Positions 28,767-40,053 of a stretch of 64,000 nucleotides of DNA are shown here, piece by piece. The notes beneath the pieces are model-generated. The model did no database searches. It was given only the letters and a program-made list of their open reading frames with translations, and was not told the DNA's origin. Made by a program: the position numbers and the translations under genes. Every line of letters begins with the position of its first letter. Positions within the stretch are counted from its first letter, which is position 1. This DNA comes from Roseburia sp. Lineage in GTDB: Bacteria; Bacillota; Clostridia; Lachnospirales; Lachnospiraceae. The stretch spans positions 22,219 to 86,218 of the forward strand of contig DMYD01000012.1 of the NCBI GenBank assembly GCA_003483745.1. Direction: 5' to 3'.

Positions 28767-28794
28767 TTGACAAAAAATTTCCATGTGATATCAT
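28767..28794 (+). promoter_or_regulatory. ilvN promoter
   Basis: TTGACA (28767-28772), 16 bases, TATCAT (28789-28794), 50 bases upstream of the ilvN start. Confidence 0.6.
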
Positions 28795-28843
28795 AGCTTT
28801 AGTGTGATGTGTGATTAAAGTAATAAACTATTGGAGATGCAGA

Positions 28844-29368
28844 ATGAGAAAACAGGTATTATCTCTATTAGTGGAGAATAACCCGGGTGTGACAAGTCAT
28901 ATTTCAGGACTTTTCAGCAGAAGAGGTTACAACATTGACAGTTTTTCTTCCGGCGTGACCGCGGATCCGAGATACACGAGGATTACGATCGTTGCGACCG
29001 GTGATGAACAGATCTTAGAGCAGATTGAAAAACAGCTTGCAAAGTTAGAAGATGTGGTAGACATCAAAAAACTTGAGAATGGTTCATCAGTGACAAGGGA
29101 GTTGATCTTAGTAAAGATCCGCGCAAAGGATACAGAGCGTCAGTCAATCTTAAATGTGACGGAGATCTTCCATGGAAAAGTTGTGGATGTAACCCATGAC
29201 TCGATGGTAATTGAATTGACAGGTCATCAGGACAAGCTGGATGCTTTCTTAGATCTTTTGTCCGGATATGAGATTTTAGAACTTGCAAGAACCGGACTGA
29301 CCGGATTGTCGAGAGGCATTTCCGATGTCGTTATGTTAGACGAGGACGGCAAAAAAGTATCATTATAA
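28844..29368 (+). CDS. ilvN: Acetolactate synthase small (regulatory) subunit
   Basis: The 174-residue protein starts MRKQVLSLLVENNPGV, the ACT domain of IlvN/IlvH, followed by SGLFSRRGYNIDSFSSGVT. It binds valine and feeds back on the catalytic subunit, which makes acetolactate for valine, leucine and isoleucine. The C-terminal half has ELTGHQDKLDAFLDLL and LARTGLTGLSRG, conserved in the family. No ilvB catalytic-subunit gene is adjacent; the partner must be elsewhere. ATG 28844 was chosen for TTGGAG; it has an upstream in-frame ATG. ilvC follows after a 69-base gap that contains a palindrome. Confidence 0.93.
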   Translation: MRKQVLSLLVENNPGVTSHISGLFSRRGYNIDSFSSGVTADPRYTRITIVATGDEQILEQIEKQLAKLEDVVDIKKLENGSSVTRELILVKIRAKDTERQSILNVTEIFHGKVVDVTHDSMVIELTGHQDKLDAFLDLLSGYEILELARTGLTGLSRGISDVVMLDEDGKKVSL

Positions 29369-29383
29369 CAAATAAGCAGATAA

Positions 29384-30460
<1,077 letters not shown>

Positions 30461-30543
30461 TTTTAGCTGCGGAAAGAAACGATAAAGGATGCATTCAGCT
30501 GTATTATGAATGAATCTATTGTTTTGAAAAGACAGGATAAGAG

Positions 30544-30580
30544 AATCGCCACAGGGTAAATCCCTGTGGCGATTTTTTGG
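30544..30580 (+). terminator. Strong terminator after ilvC
   Basis: AATCGCCACAGGG (30544-30556) pairs with CCCTGTGGCGATT (30562-30574), 5-base loop, followed by T6. Confidence 0.95.
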
Positions 30581-30689
30581 CTCTTTGCCAAGATTAGAGG
30601 CAAAATTTTTAAACATTTGCGGAGAATGGAAAATATTTTTTGGGTGACAGCGGGCATATCAGGAAATGGCTCCTATACACGGTTAGCAC

Positions 30690-30717
30690 TTGACAAAATG
30701 ATGGTATGTGATAAAAT
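30690..30717 (+). promoter_or_regulatory. Promoter of the leuS T-box leader
   Basis: TTGACA (30690-30695), 16 bases, TAAAAT (30712-30717). The transcript would begin about 30725 and carry a ~435-base leader before leuS. Confidence 0.6.
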
Positions 30718-30739
30718 AGTCATGTTGTGAATAAAATAC

Positions 30740-31088
30740 ATCAGACTTTGATAAGGAATAGTAAGAATTTTTTACTTTTCAGAGAGCTGCCGGATGCTGC
30801 GAGGCAGTAAAGAAAAATTCCCAACTCGCCTTTGAGTCCTTTTACCCAAGCTATAGGTGATAGTGTGTAAGTAAAAGCGTGTTATCCGCGTTAAGGATCA
30901 TAAGAGCGTATTATCTTGTTTTCATGTTATAAATTAGTCAGCCGGATGTGCAGATGGATTTTAATAATGATAGATCGGATATGAAATCACAAGGATACGA
31001 ATTAGAGTGGTACCACGGAGTAAGATAGACTTCGTCTCTAAGAAGATGTGTAATTTAAAACCATATCTTCGGAGACGGAGTTTTTTTT
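30740..31088 (+). promoter_or_regulatory. T-box riboswitch controlling leuS
   Basis: The leader before the leucyl-tRNA synthetase gene contains the T-box core AGAGTGGTACCACGG (31004-31018), which matches the AGGGTGGNACCGCG consensus that pairs with the acceptor end of uncharged tRNA. It is followed by a long terminator hairpin (about 31029-31080: ACTTCGTCTC with GGAGACGGAGT) and eight T. Stem I-type hairpins start at about 30781 (AGAGAGCTGC). When tRNA-Leu is uncharged, the antiterminator should form and leuS be transcribed. I could not place the specifier codon with confidence. This gap of 700 bases after ilvC otherwise holds only the ilvC terminator and the leuS promoter. Confidence 0.88.
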
Positions 31089-31160
31089 CGCAAAACAAGG
31101 GGGAAAATCCTCTCCTCGCCATAGTGCTCGGATTTTTCTTCGAAAAACAAGGAGGATTAT

Positions 31161-33578
31161 ATGTCAGAACTTTACAATCACAAAGTCGTTGAGAAGAAAT
31201 GGCAGAAAGTCTGGGATGACAATAAGGCTTTTGCTGCAACAGACGACTACAGCAAACCAAAATATTATGCACTGGTAGAATTCCCATATCCGTCAGGACA
31301 GGGACTTCATGTAGGGCATCCAAGACCTTATACAGCACTTGACATTGTTGCGAGAAAGCGCAGAATGCAGGGATATAACGTATTGTATCCAATGGGATGG
31401 GATGCATTCGGACTTCCAACTGAGAACTATGCGATCAAAAATAAAATTCATCCGAAGATCGTAACCGAGAATAACGTAAAACGTTTCAAGGAGCAGCTCC
31501 ATTCTTTAGGTTATTCTTTTGACTGGGACAGAGAGATCAATACCACAGATCCAAGCTATTACAAATGGACACAGTGGATTTTCTTAAAACTGTTTAAAGC
31601 AGGACTTGCTTACAAAAAAGAGATGCCAATCAACTGGTGTACTTCCTGTAAGGTAGGTCTGGCAAACGAGGAAGTTGTAAATGGTGTCTGCGAGCGTTGT
31701 GGTGCTCCGGTTGTCCGTAAGGTAAAGAGCGAGTGGATGTTAAAGATCACCGATTATGCTGAAAAACTGCTGGAAGGCTTAAATGACGTAGATTATATCG
31801 AGCGCGTTAAGGTTTCCCAGAGAAACTGGATCGGCAAGTCACAGGGTGCAGAGGTTGACTTTGCCATTGCCGGAAAAGAGGACAAACTCCGTGTTTATAC
31901 AACACGCTGCGATACATTATTTGGTGCGACTTACATGGTAGTTTCTCCAGAGCATCCGATCATTGATAAATACAAGGAGGAATTAAAGAACTGGGATACC
32001 ATCACGGCATACCGCGAGGAAGCTGCAAAGAAATCTGATTTTGAGCGTTCCGAACTTGCAAAAGAGAAAACGGGTGTGGAAATTGACGGTCTGATGGCAG
32101 TCAATCCGGTAACCGGAAAAGAGATCCCAATCTGGATTTCCGATTATGTACTGATGTCATACGGAACCGGTGCGATCATGGCGGTGCCGGCACATGATGA
32201 GAGAGACTGGGAATTTGCAAAGAAATTCAATATTCCAATGGTACAGGTTGTTGCAAAGAACGGTGAGGAAGTTGATATCAACGAAGCTGCATTTACGGAT
32301 GTTGCAACCGGTGTTTTAATTAATTCCGAGTTCTTAAACGGACTGGAAGTAAAGGATGCAAAGGCAAAAATGATCGCATTCTTAGAGGAAAAAGGCATTG
32401 GTACTGCAAAGACCAACTATAAATTAAGAGACTGGGTATTTTCCCGCCAGCGTTACTGGGGCGAGCCGATCCCGATCGTTCACTGCGATAAATGTGGCTA
32501 TGTGCCGATCGATGAGAGCGAACTGCCACTGATGCTTCCTGAGGTAGAGAGCTATATGCCGACTGACAACGGAGAGTCACCGCTTGCTGCTATGACAGAC
32601 TGGGTAAATACAACCTGTCCTTGCTGTGGCGGTCCTGCAAAGAGAGAGACAGATACTATGCCACAGTGGGCAGGATCTTCCTGGTATTTCTTAAGATATA
32701 CCGATCCGCACAATGATGAGGCACTTGCAAGTCCGGAAGCATTAAAATATTGGATGCCGGTAGACTGGTACAACGGTGGTATGGAGCATACAACACTCCA
32801 TCTGTTATATTCCAGATTCTGGCACAAATTCCTCTATGATGAGAAAGTAGTTCCATGTCCGGAGCCTTACCAGAAACGTACTTCCCACGGTATGATTCTT
32901 GGTGAGAACGGCGAGAAGATGTCAAAATCCAGAGGAAATGTCGTAAACCCGGATGATATCGTAAGAGAGTACGGTGCAGATACCTTAAGAACTTATGAGA
33001 TGTTCATCGGAGCATTTGATCTTAGTGCATCCTGGTCTGAGGATGGTGTAAAGGGCTGCCGTCGTTTCTTAGAGCGTGTATGGAAGTTACAGGATATCAT
33101 GACAGAAGAGACAGGATATTCCAAAGAACTTGAGACAAAGATGCACCAGACGATCAAAAAAGTCAGCAGTGATTATGAGAATCTGAAATACAATACCGCA
33201 ATCGCAGCAATGATGGCTCTGATCAACGAGTTCTATAAGAAAAATGCTGTGACAAAGGGCGAGTATGAGACACTTTTGATTCTCTTAAACCCGGTTGCTC
33301 CGCATATCACAGAGGAACTCTGGCAGATCATCGGCGGAACAGGTTATGTATACCAGCAGAAATGGCCGGAGTTTGACGAGGCAAAAACAGTCGAAAACAC
33401 AGTTGAAATTGCAGTACAGATTAACGGAAAAACGAAAGGAACATTGGCAATCGGCAGAAATGATGCAAAAGAGGATGTGATTGCAAAAGCAAAAGAATCT
33501 ATCGCAGATAAGCTGACCGGAAACATTGTAAAAGAGATCTACGTTCCGGGAAGAATTGTCAATATTGTAATGAAATAA
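31161..33578 (+). CDS. leuS: Leucyl-tRNA synthetase
   Basis: The 805-residue class I synthetase attaches leucine to tRNA-Leu. The HIGH-like motif is HVGH in [18 protein letters not shown], and the KMSKS motif is at residues 586-590 in [13 protein letters not shown]. The CP1 editing domain lies between, with a [16 protein letters not shown] block and [12 protein letters not shown]. Zinc-ribbon-like Cys pairs occur at [21 protein letters not shown]. Start ATG 31161 follows AGGAGG. The C-terminal tRNA-binding region is present, so the gene is full length. Regulated by the upstream T-box. Confidence 0.97.
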   Translation: MSELYNHKVVEKKWQKVWDDNKAFAATDDYSKPKYYALVEFPYPSGQGLHVGHPRPYTALDIVARKRRMQGYNVLYPMGWDAFGLPTENYAIKNKIHPKIVTENNVKRFKEQLHSLGYSFDWDREINTTDPSYYKWTQWIFLKLFKAGLAYKKEMPINWCTSCKVGLANEEVVNGVCERCGAPVVRKVKSEWMLKITDYAEKLLEGLNDVDYIERVKVSQRNWIGKSQGAEVDFAIAGKEDKLRVYTTRCDTLFGATYMVVSPEHPIIDKYKEELKNWDTITAYREEAAKKSDFERSELAKEKTGVEIDGLMAVNPVTGKEIPIWISDYVLMSYGTGAIMAVPAHDERDWEFAKKFNIPMVQVVAKNGEEVDINEAAFTDVATGVLINSEFLNGLEVKDAKAKMIAFLEEKGIGTAKTNYKLRDWVFSRQRYWGEPIPIVHCDKCGYVPIDESELPLMLPEVESYMPTDNGESPLAAMTDWVNTTCPCCGGPAKRETDTMPQWAGSSWYFLRYTDPHNDEALASPEALKYWMPVDWYNGGMEHTTLHLLYSRFWHKFLYDEKVVPCPEPYQKRTSHGMILGENGEKMSKSRGNVVNPDDIVREYGADTLRTYEMFIGAFDLSASWSEDGVKGCRRFLERVWKLQDIMTEETGYSKELETKMHQTIKKVSSDYENLKYNTAIAAMMALINEFYKKNAVTKGEYETLLILLNPVAPHITEELWQIIGGTGYVYQQKWPEFDEAKTVENTVEIAVQINGKTKGTLAIGRNDAKEDVIAKAKESIADKLTGNIVKEIYVPGRIVNIVMK

Positions 33579-33579
33579 G

Positions 33580-34923
33580 ATGAAAAAAGGAACAAACTTA
33601 TTAGAGGGTTCCATCTGGAAGGGGATTGTGTCATTTGCAATCCCCCTCTTTTTGGGAAACCTGTTTCAGCAGTTATACAATACCGCCGATTCTCTGATCG
33701 TCGGTAATTTTCTTGGCAGTGATGCGCTTGCGGCTGTCAGTTCTTCCGGCAGTCTGATTTTTCTGATGGTCGGATTTTTTAACGGGATTGCAGTCGGTGC
33801 AGGAGTGGTCATCTCGAAATATTTTGGTGCAGCAGATTATGACGGGTTGAAAAAAGCGGTACATACGAATATTGCATTTGGTCTGGTGTCCGGCTGTATC
33901 CTGACAGCAATCGGAATGATATTGGCACCGCAGATTCTTGTCCTGATGGGAACGCCGGAGTCAGTATTGCCAAATTCCATCGTATATTTCAGGGTATATT
34001 TTGCAGGATCGATCGCATTTGTCATGTATAATATCGTGATGGGAATCTTGCAGGCGGTCGGGGACAGCAGACATCCACTTTATTATCTGATTTTTTCATC
34101 AATCGTAAATATTGTACTGGATTTATTGTTTGTTGGTCTACTTGGATTTGGAGTAGGTGCGGCAGCGCTTGCGACGATCATCTCACAGTTTTCCAGTGCG
34201 TTTTTATGTATGCTGCGTCTGATGCGCACCAAAGATGTCTATCAGGTACAGATTTCACAGATTCGTTTTCACAAGGGAATGTTGGGGCAGATCATCGGGA
34301 TCGGACTGCCGTCCGGCATGCAGAATTCCATCATTTCATTTGCAAATATCATCGTGCAGACAAATATCAACAAATTTGGTGTGATGGCGGTCGCCGGATG
34401 TGGTGTTTACTCGAAAATAGAAGGATTTGCATTTTTACCGATCACTTGTTTTGCAATGTCACTTACAACATTCATCGGACAGAATCTTGGCGCGAGGCAG
34501 TACGACAGAGCAAAAAAAGGTGCGTATTTTGGCATTACCTGTTCGACACTGCTTGCGGAAGTGGTTGGTGTGATCGTATTTTTTACGATACCGCAGCTTG
34601 CTGCAGCGTTCAACAGTGAAACACAGGTCGTTGAATTTGCAACCAAACAGGCACATATAGAGGCTTTTTTCTATTGTTTCCTGGCATTTTCCCACTGCAT
34701 TGCAGGTATCATGCGCGGTGCGGGAAAATCTGCCGTGCCGATGTTCGTCATGCTTGCATCCTGGTGCATCATAAGGATCACATACATCACGGTTACTGTG
34801 CATTTTATTCCGAAGATCCAGGTCATCTTCTGGGCATACCCGCTGACCTGGTCAATCAGTTCGGTGATCTTTTTGATTTACTTCTTAAAAGCCAACTGGC
34901 TGTATAGTTTTGAGAAAAAGTAA
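33580..34923 (+). CDS. MATE-family multidrug/metabolite efflux transporter
   Basis: The 447-residue polytopic protein has about 12 membrane segments and the two-half architecture of MATE transporters: GSIWKGIVSFAIPLFLGNLFQQ at the start, then ADSLIVGNFLG and QNLGARQYDRAKKGA. These exporters expel organic cations or other compounds using Na or H gradients. It begins one base after the leuS stop with no clear ribosome site, so translation may depend on termination of leuS. Substrate unknown. A duplicated 19-base segment flanks its stop codon. Confidence 0.9.
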   Translation: MKKGTNLLEGSIWKGIVSFAIPLFLGNLFQQLYNTADSLIVGNFLGSDALAAVSSSGSLIFLMVGFFNGIAVGAGVVISKYFGAADYDGLKKAVHTNIAFGLVSGCILTAIGMILAPQILVLMGTPESVLPNSIVYFRVYFAGSIAFVMYNIVMGILQAVGDSRHPLYYLIFSSIVNIVLDLLFVGLLGFGVGAAALATIISQFSSAFLCMLRLMRTKDVYQVQISQIRFHKGMLGQIIGIGLPSGMQNSIISFANIIVQTNINKFGVMAVAGCGVYSKIEGFAFLPITCFAMSLTTFIGQNLGARQYDRAKKGAYFGITCSTLLAEVVGVIVFFTIPQLAAAFNSETQVVEFATKQAHIEAFFYCFLAFSHCIAGIMRGAGKSAVPMFVMLASWCIIRITYITVTVHFIPKIQVIFWAYPLTWSISSVIFLIYFLKANWLYSFEKK

Positions 34924-34966
34924 AGTTTGTTGCGCCAATTCGCTTTGCCAACCTGGCTGTATAGTT

Positions 34967-35010
34967 CATGATAATAGAATGTTCGCGGAGCGTGCATTCT
35001 ATTATATTGT
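34967..35010. repeat. Second copy of the short palindromic repeat
   Basis: ATAATAGAATG (34971-34981) and CATTCTATTAT (34995-35005) are perfect 11-bp arms around TTCGCGGAGCGTG. The unit is preceded by TTCATG, as in the copy at 367-407. It lies between the convergent MATE and LysR genes. Confidence 0.6.
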
Positions 35011-35015
35011 ATCTG

Positions 35016-35906
35016 TTAAAAGTTTTTATAAAACCGGATAAATTCCCCGAGTGTTTTGGAAGGTTTTGTCGTTGTTTTATAGGCAAAACCGACCTCACGC
35101 TTATGGATCGGGATGCCAAGCGGAATCTCCACTAAGGCACCGGAGACGAGATCCTCTTTTACAAAACTTTTGATAACACAGGCAACACCGACACCGATGC
35201 GTGCAAAGTCGATCAAAAGATCCATGCTGGAGATGTCGATGGATTCCTTGACCTGAATCTGGTTGTCAGAAAGATAGTCGTCGATATACTGGCGTGTCAT
35301 ATTGTTTTTATCGAGCAGCATCAGTGTCGAGTTTGTCAAAATCTGGTCTTTGTGGACACCACGCGCACGAAGATTGCGCAGATAGTCTTTGGTACAGACA
35401 AAGATATCTTCAATCTCTTCGAGAAAATCAAAATGGATATTTTTTAAATTATCCGGTTTTCCGACCAGACCGATGTCAATCTTATTGTCCTCGAGCAGTT
35501 CAAGAGTTTCGTTGGTCGACTGGCAGGTGATGGAGATAGAGACATGCGGGTTCTGTCTTATAAATTCCTGCAAATAAGGAAGCAGCAGATATTTACAGAG
35601 GGTTGCGCTGACACCGATCTTTAAGTGTCCGACACCAAGCTCAATGGAACGTTTTAATTTTTCCTCACCGAGGGTTAAAGTCTCAAAGGCGCTGCTCACA
35701 TGGTCGTAGAGCAGTTTTCCCTCGTCGGTTAAGACAACACCGCGTGAACTTCTGGAAAACAGCTTGCAGCCGACACCTTCCTCTAATTTCTGGATGGATT
35801 TACTGATGGCAGGCTGGCTGATGTAGAGTTCTTTGGCAGCCTTTGAAATGTTGCCGGTATTTGCAACGGTATAAAAAATCCGGTAAGATGATAAATTCTG
35901 GTTCAT
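35016..35906 (-). CDS. LysR-family transcriptional regulator
   Basis: The 296-residue protein has an N-terminal winged helix-turn-helix (FYTVANTGNISKAAKELYIS with QPAISKSIQKLEE, the LysR signature), followed by a type 2 periplasmic-binding-like effector domain. It is divergent from leuC, so the effector may be a leucine-pathway intermediate, by analogy with LeuO/CysB-type gene pairs. ATG 35906 was chosen for GGAA upstream; the frame opens further upstream. The gap to leuC contains a candidate operator at 36007-36020. The effector ligand is unknown. Confidence 0.9.
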   Translation of the reverse strand: MNQNLSSYRIFYTVANTGNISKAAKELYISQPAISKSIQKLEEGVGCKLFSRSSRGVVLTDEGKLLYDHVSSAFETLTLGEEKLKRSIELGVGHLKIGVSATLCKYLLLPYLQEFIRQNPHVSISITCQSTNETLELLEDNKIDIGLVGKPDNLKNIHFDFLEEIEDIFVCTKDYLRNLRARGVHKDQILTNSTLMLLDKNNMTRQYIDDYLSDNQIQVKESIDISSMDLLIDFARIGVGVACVIKSFVKEDLVSGALVEIPLGIPIHKREVGFAYKTTTKPSKTLGEFIRFYKNF

Positions 35907-36002
35907 GATAAAATTCCTTTCTGATACTGGATACATCGATAATTTTTCTCATTATACCATGAAGTTTAGTTATGGTAAATATATTTAATATGTATTTTTA
36001 TT

Positions 36003-36024
36003 ATAGTAACACCTGTGTTAGAAT
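36003..36024 (+). promoter_or_regulatory. Candidate LysR operator before leuC
   Basis: TAACAC (36007-36012) and GTGTTA (36015-36020) form inverted 6-bp arms around CT, about 115 bases upstream of leuC and 100 bases upstream of the divergent LysR gene. The T-N11-A type symmetry fits LysR-protein sites. Confidence 0.45.
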
Positions 36025-36134
36025 AATATACAGATAGGACAGCGAATGTTGTTCTACACACACATCACACAAAAAACGGGAACGGGCACACACCATTCCT
36101 GACACAGATTTTAATTTTTTAGGAGGATATACCC

Positions 36135-37397
36135 ATGGGGATGACGATGACACAGAAAATCCTTGCAGCTCATGCAGGACTTCCATCAGTCAGTGCCGGA
36201 CAGCTTATTGAGGCAGATTTGGATCTGGTTTTAGGCAACGACATTACTTCACCGGTAGCGATTCATGAAATGGATAAAATGAAGGTGGACGGTGTCTTTG
36301 ATAAGGATAAGATCGCACTTGTATTAGATCACTTCGTGCCGAATAAGGATATCAAATCTGCACAGCATTGTAAATGCGTCAGAGAGTTTGCATGCCGGCA
36401 TGATATTACAAATTATTTTGATGTAGGAGAGATGGGAATAGAGCATGCACTGCTGCCGGAGAAAGGTCTTACCGTGGCAGGCGATGTCATTATCGGTGCG
36501 GATTCCCACACCTGTACCTACGGTGCGCTGGGTGCATTTTCCACCGGAGTCGGCAGTACGGATATGGCGGCTGGTATGGCAACCGGAAAAGCATGGTTTA
36601 AAGTTCCGGCAGCGATCAAATTTGTCCTGACCGGCAAACCGGCAAAATGGATCAGCGGAAAAGACATCATTTTACATATCATCGGAATGATTGGTGTGGA
36701 CGGTGCGCTCTACAAATCAATGGAATTTGTTGGGGACGGCATTTCCTGCCTTTCAATGGATGACCGTTTTACAATCGCAAACATGGCAATCGAAGCAGGC
36801 GGAAAAAATGGTATTTTTCCGGTAGATAATCTTGCAAAGGAATATATGGAAGCACATTCCAAACGTCCATATGTTGTCTATGAGGCAGATGAGGATGCAG
36901 AGTACGAGGAGACTTATACGATCGACCTTAGTACTTTAAAGCCAACCGTTGCATTCCCACACCTTCCGGAGAACACAAAGACGATCGACGAGGTCGGTGA
37001 CATCAAGATCGACCAGGTAGTGATCGGCTCCTGTACAAACGGAAGAATGGATGACCTGCGTGTGGCAGCATCTATTTTAAAAGGCAAAAAAGTAGCAAAA
37101 GGACTGCGTGTGATCGTAATCCCGGCAACACAGCAGATTTACCTTGATGCGATGGAAGAAGGGCTGCTTAAGATCTTTATCGAGGCTGGTGCAGTTGTAA
37201 GTACACCGACCTGCGGACCTTGTCTTGGTGGTTATATGGGAATCCTTGCAGAGCATGAGCGCTGCGTTTCCACCACAAACCGTAACTTCGTAGGAAGAAT
37301 GGGACATGTGGAGTCTGAGATTTATCTTGCCAGTCCGGCAGTAGCGGCAGCAAGTGCGATTACCGGAAAACTTTCCGGACCGGATGAAGTAGCATAG
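36135..37397 (+). CDS. leuC: 3-Isopropylmalate dehydratase large subunit
   Basis: The 420-residue aconitase-fold subunit carries the 4Fe-4S cluster ligands: [15 protein letters not shown] (Cys) and [11 protein letters not shown] (two Cys), plus [21 protein letters not shown]. It isomerises 2- to 3-isopropylmalate in leucine synthesis. Length fits the LeuC2-type (short) large subunit found in Clostridia and archaea. AGGAGG precedes the ATG. The small subunit follows at once. leuA and leuB are not in the window. Confidence 0.96.
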   Translation: MGMTMTQKILAAHAGLPSVSAGQLIEADLDLVLGNDITSPVAIHEMDKMKVDGVFDKDKIALVLDHFVPNKDIKSAQHCKCVREFACRHDITNYFDVGEMGIEHALLPEKGLTVAGDVIIGADSHTCTYGALGAFSTGVGSTDMAAGMATGKAWFKVPAAIKFVLTGKPAKWISGKDIILHIIGMIGVDGALYKSMEFVGDGISCLSMDDRFTIANMAIEAGGKNGIFPVDNLAKEYMEAHSKRPYVVYEADEDAEYEETYTIDLSTLKPTVAFPHLPENTKTIDEVGDIKIDQVVIGSCTNGRMDDLRVAASILKGKKVAKGLRVIVIPATQQIYLDAMEEGLLKIFIEAGAVVSTPTCGPCLGGYMGILAEHERCVSTTNRNFVGRMGHVESEIYLASPAVAAASAITGKLSGPDEVA

Positions 37398-37420
37398 GTT
37401 TAAGAAAAAGGAGAGTAAAC

Positions 37421-37909
37421 ATGAAAGCAGCAAAAGGTCATGTATTCAAATACGGAGACAACGTAGATACCGATGTCATCATTCCGGCAAGATACTTAAA
37501 TTCTTCTGATCCGAAGGAACTGGCATTGCATTGCATGGAAGATATCGATAAAGATTTCGTAAAGAATGTCAAAGCAGGAGATATCATGGTGGCAAATAAA
37601 AACTTTGGATGCGGTTCATCCAGAGAGCATGCGCCGATTGCCATCAAGGCAGCCGGTGTGAGCTGCGTCATTGCAGAGACATTTGCGCGTATTTTTTACC
37701 GCAATTCGATCAACATCGGACTTCCGATCATCGAATGCCCGCAGGCAGCAAAGGAGATCGAAGCCGGGGACGAAGTGGAAGTCAACTTTGACACCGGAGT
37801 GATCACGGATGTGACAAAGGGTACCTCATATCAGGGCCAGGCATTTCCGCCGTTCATGCAGAAAATTATTGACTGTGAGGGACTGGTCAATTATATTAAT
37901 CAGAAATAA
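37421..37909 (+). CDS. leuD: 3-Isopropylmalate dehydratase small subunit
   Basis: The 162-residue swivel-domain subunit has [21 protein letters not shown] and [44 protein letters not shown], with the catalytic Ser in the GCGSSREH motif. It forms a heterodimer with LeuC. It starts 23 bases after leuC behind AAAGGAG. The small size is normal for the LeuD2 type. Ends in a strong terminator. Confidence 0.96.
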   Translation: MKAAKGHVFKYGDNVDTDVIIPARYLNSSDPKELALHCMEDIDKDFVKNVKAGDIMVANKNFGCGSSREHAPIAIKAAGVSCVIAETFARIFYRNSINIGLPIIECPQAAKEIEAGDEVEVNFDTGVITDVTKGTSYQGQAFPPFMQKIIDCEGLVNYINQK

Positions 37910-37929
37910 AATGAAAATCAATGAATAAG

Positions 37930-37988
37930 AAAATCCGTCAAAGACTGGGGTTGCATTTCTATGCAGTGGGTCTTTGGCGGATTTTTTT
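37930..37988 (+). terminator. Terminator after leuCD
   Basis: AAATCCGTCAAAGA (37931-37944) pairs with TCTTTGGCGGATTT (37971-37984) and is followed by T-run; a second small pair TGCA closes the loop. Confidence 0.85.
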
Positions 37989-38026
37989 GCCTCTATATGA
38001 CAGCATTACAGCCAGCGGAAGAAGCA

Positions 38027-38713
38027 ATGACAGGGGTGGCAAGATTTTCAGATATCCTGGTGGAGGGATGCTATGTATATCGTGTGAGCCGTTGGGGGAT
38101 CGCAGTCGGGTATAGTTATGCACATGAGAAATTTGCGGGTGCAGAACTGGATAAAAAAAGGTTTTTGAAATATGGTCATGAGAATATTGTGATACGGGAC
38201 AATTATGTGAAAATGGCAGGTGGAGATGGAATAACGGTCATGTATGCACTGCGCCCGTTTGTGGAACATAATATGACCGATTCTGTGGCATGTGAGATCA
38301 ATGACCGTATTTATTGCAATCCGGGCAACCGTGGTGGAAAGGTTGCTGCGGCAATCTGGCCATGGAAATGTAAAGATGCGTTGTTTTGTTATAATGAAGT
38401 GGCAGACACGCGGCTGAATCAGGACGGGATGGCTTACGATGCAGATTCCGGGGATGGGACGGTGTATGAGTATAATTACAGCAGGCAAAATGAAGGCGGT
38501 TGTGTGATGTTTTGTATGCAGGAGGCCATTCATAACACATTTCGTAATAACGTCAGTTATGATGATTTAGGTGGAACCATCAGTCCGTCCGAAAACCCGG
38601 ATGCACTGCTTACAGATAATATATTTTATGTTCGCAAGGGAGTTCCTTTTGTGAGAAAGAATATGGATGGTGGAAACTTTACGGAAGAAAATAATCAGAT
38701 CATACAGTTATAA
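38027..38713 (+). pseudogene. Right-handed beta-helix protein, N-terminally truncated remnant
   Basis: The frame is open from 37961, but its first 20 codons lie inside the leuCD terminator, so translation is expected from ATG 38027 at best. The 228 residues show a parallel beta-helix rhythm (FSDILVEGCYVYRVSRWGI; NIVIRDNYVKMAGGDGITVMY), like pectate-lyase or alginate-lyase-like families, but start in mid-helix. There is no signal peptide, unlike most such carbohydrate-active proteins. The intact family members are larger and exported. I read it as the 3' part of a decayed gene. Confidence 0.55.
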
Positions 38714-38734
38714 AATCCATACCATGGCAGATCA

Positions 38735-39814
38735 TTACTCCATCACCTGATACGGAATTTTAGTCCCCATCCCCGAACTAAAATGCAATTCATAATCCTC
38801 CGTAATAAAAACGGCTTCTGTATTATCCAGACTTTCCACAAGCGCCATCCCGTCAGCTAAACCCAGTGCAAAACAGGTGGTGGAGAGTCCATCACCGTCC
38901 ACGGATTCGTCCGTGATGATCGAAACACCCAGCAGTCCGTTATCATAGGGATATCCGGTAGCAGTATCTAAAATGTGATGATAGCGTTTGCCGTCCACCT
39001 CAAAATAGCGCTCATAAACACCGGAAGACACAACGGTCTGGTCGGTCACGGATACAGCGAGCATTGCAGCGCCCTCATCGTCAAACGGACGCTGGATGCC
39101 AATATTATAGGAAGAACCGTCCGGTTTTGCACCAAGACAGAGCACATTGCCGCCGAGGTTGATATAGCCGCAGGCGGCTCCTTTTTGATTCAGGTAATCT
39201 TTCATGCGGTCTGCAATATATCCTTTGGCAATTCCGCCGAGATCAATTTTAGCGGACGGATCTTTTAAGGTGACGGTATTGCCATCTACAACTACATTCT
39301 GATAGTCTACTGTCGTTAAAGCCTTTTTGATCTCATCATCAGATGGAATCATAGAGGCATCTGTTTTCTCTAATAAAGCCTTGGTAGAAATATCCCACAG
39401 ATCCGATAATTTTCCAATCGTAATATCAAATTTTCCATTGCTCAGATCTCCATAATAAAGACCTTTTTTGATCAGTTCTGCGGTCTCTTCATGCACGGTG
39501 ACAGGTGCACCGCCTGCTGCATTGATTTTTGACACATCGCTGTCTGCGATCGTGTTGGAAAAATAATTTTCATAAGTGTCTGCCAGAGAAAAACAGTCAT
39601 CGAGCAGGGTTTCGTCTTTTGTTCCATATAAGGTGACGGTAATGACGGTATTAAAATAAAAACCCGATTTGGAGATCGATTCGCCGGAGCCGGGAGTTTT
39701 GCTAAAATTGAGCCGGGATGGCAGATCACAACCCGATAGCAGTAAAACGGGAACAGATAGCAGCATACATAAAAATAATTGATATTTTCGCTTCATAAAA
39801 ATCTTATTTTTCAA
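38735..39814 (-). CDS. apbE: FAD:protein FMN transferase (ApbE), lipoprotein
   Basis: ApbE attaches FMN covalently to threonine of flavoprotein subunits such as RnfG/NqrC at the outer membrane face. The protein has a lipoprotein signal with lipobox LLLSGC and the Cys at about residue 30 of the frame. DTYENYFSNTIADSDVSKIN and GGIAKGYIADRMKDYL, plus KRYHHILDTATGYPYDNGLLG with the Mg/FAD-binding Asp/Thr, are ApbE signatures. TTG 39814 was chosen as start because GGAG lies 7 bases upstream; ATG 39793 is an alternative that still leaves the signal peptide. No Rnf genes are adjacent. Confidence 0.9.
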   Translation of the reverse strand: MKNKIFMKRKYQLFLCMLLSVPVLLLSGCDLPSRLNFSKTPGSGESISKSGFYFNTVITVTLYGTKDETLLDDCFSLADTYENYFSNTIADSDVSKINAAGGAPVTVHEETAELIKKGLYYGDLSNGKFDITIGKLSDLWDISTKALLEKTDASMIPSDDEIKKALTTVDYQNVVVDGNTVTLKDPSAKIDLGGIAKGYIADRMKDYLNQKGAACGYINLGGNVLCLGAKPDGSSYNIGIQRPFDDEGAAMLAVSVTDQTVVSSGVYERYFEVDGKRYHHILDTATGYPYDNGLLGVSIITDESVDGDGLSTTCFALGLADGMALVESLDNTEAVFITEDYELHFSSGMGTKIPYQVME

Positions 39815-40053
39815 GTTATTCTCCATTTCCAGTCAGTCTGCCGTGAGAATACACAGCAGATACGCTTTTGTTCGTTATCTGAAACATCATTTCATAAAAT
39901 GGTGTCATTCGAACATCACTGTAGCATAAAAATGAATATGCTACAAGCATTCACTTTTTTCCTTTGATATTTTGTATTAGATATGATAGAGTATAATACA
40001 GTGTATATGTTCGAAACAGCATAATTAGAAATAAAAGGGGATTCGTTGGGAAA

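Noticed and set aside
30961..31419. 152-residue frame on the minus strand over the leuS leader and start
   Set aside because: It covers the T-box, the terminator hairpin and the leuS 5' end; no ribosome site and no recognised domain. It is a shadow.
39815..40053. Promoter with TATAAT at 39992 for proB
   Set aside because: A TTGATA is 22 bases upstream of it and a TTGTAT 14 bases; neither spacer is right, so I do not list a promoter.
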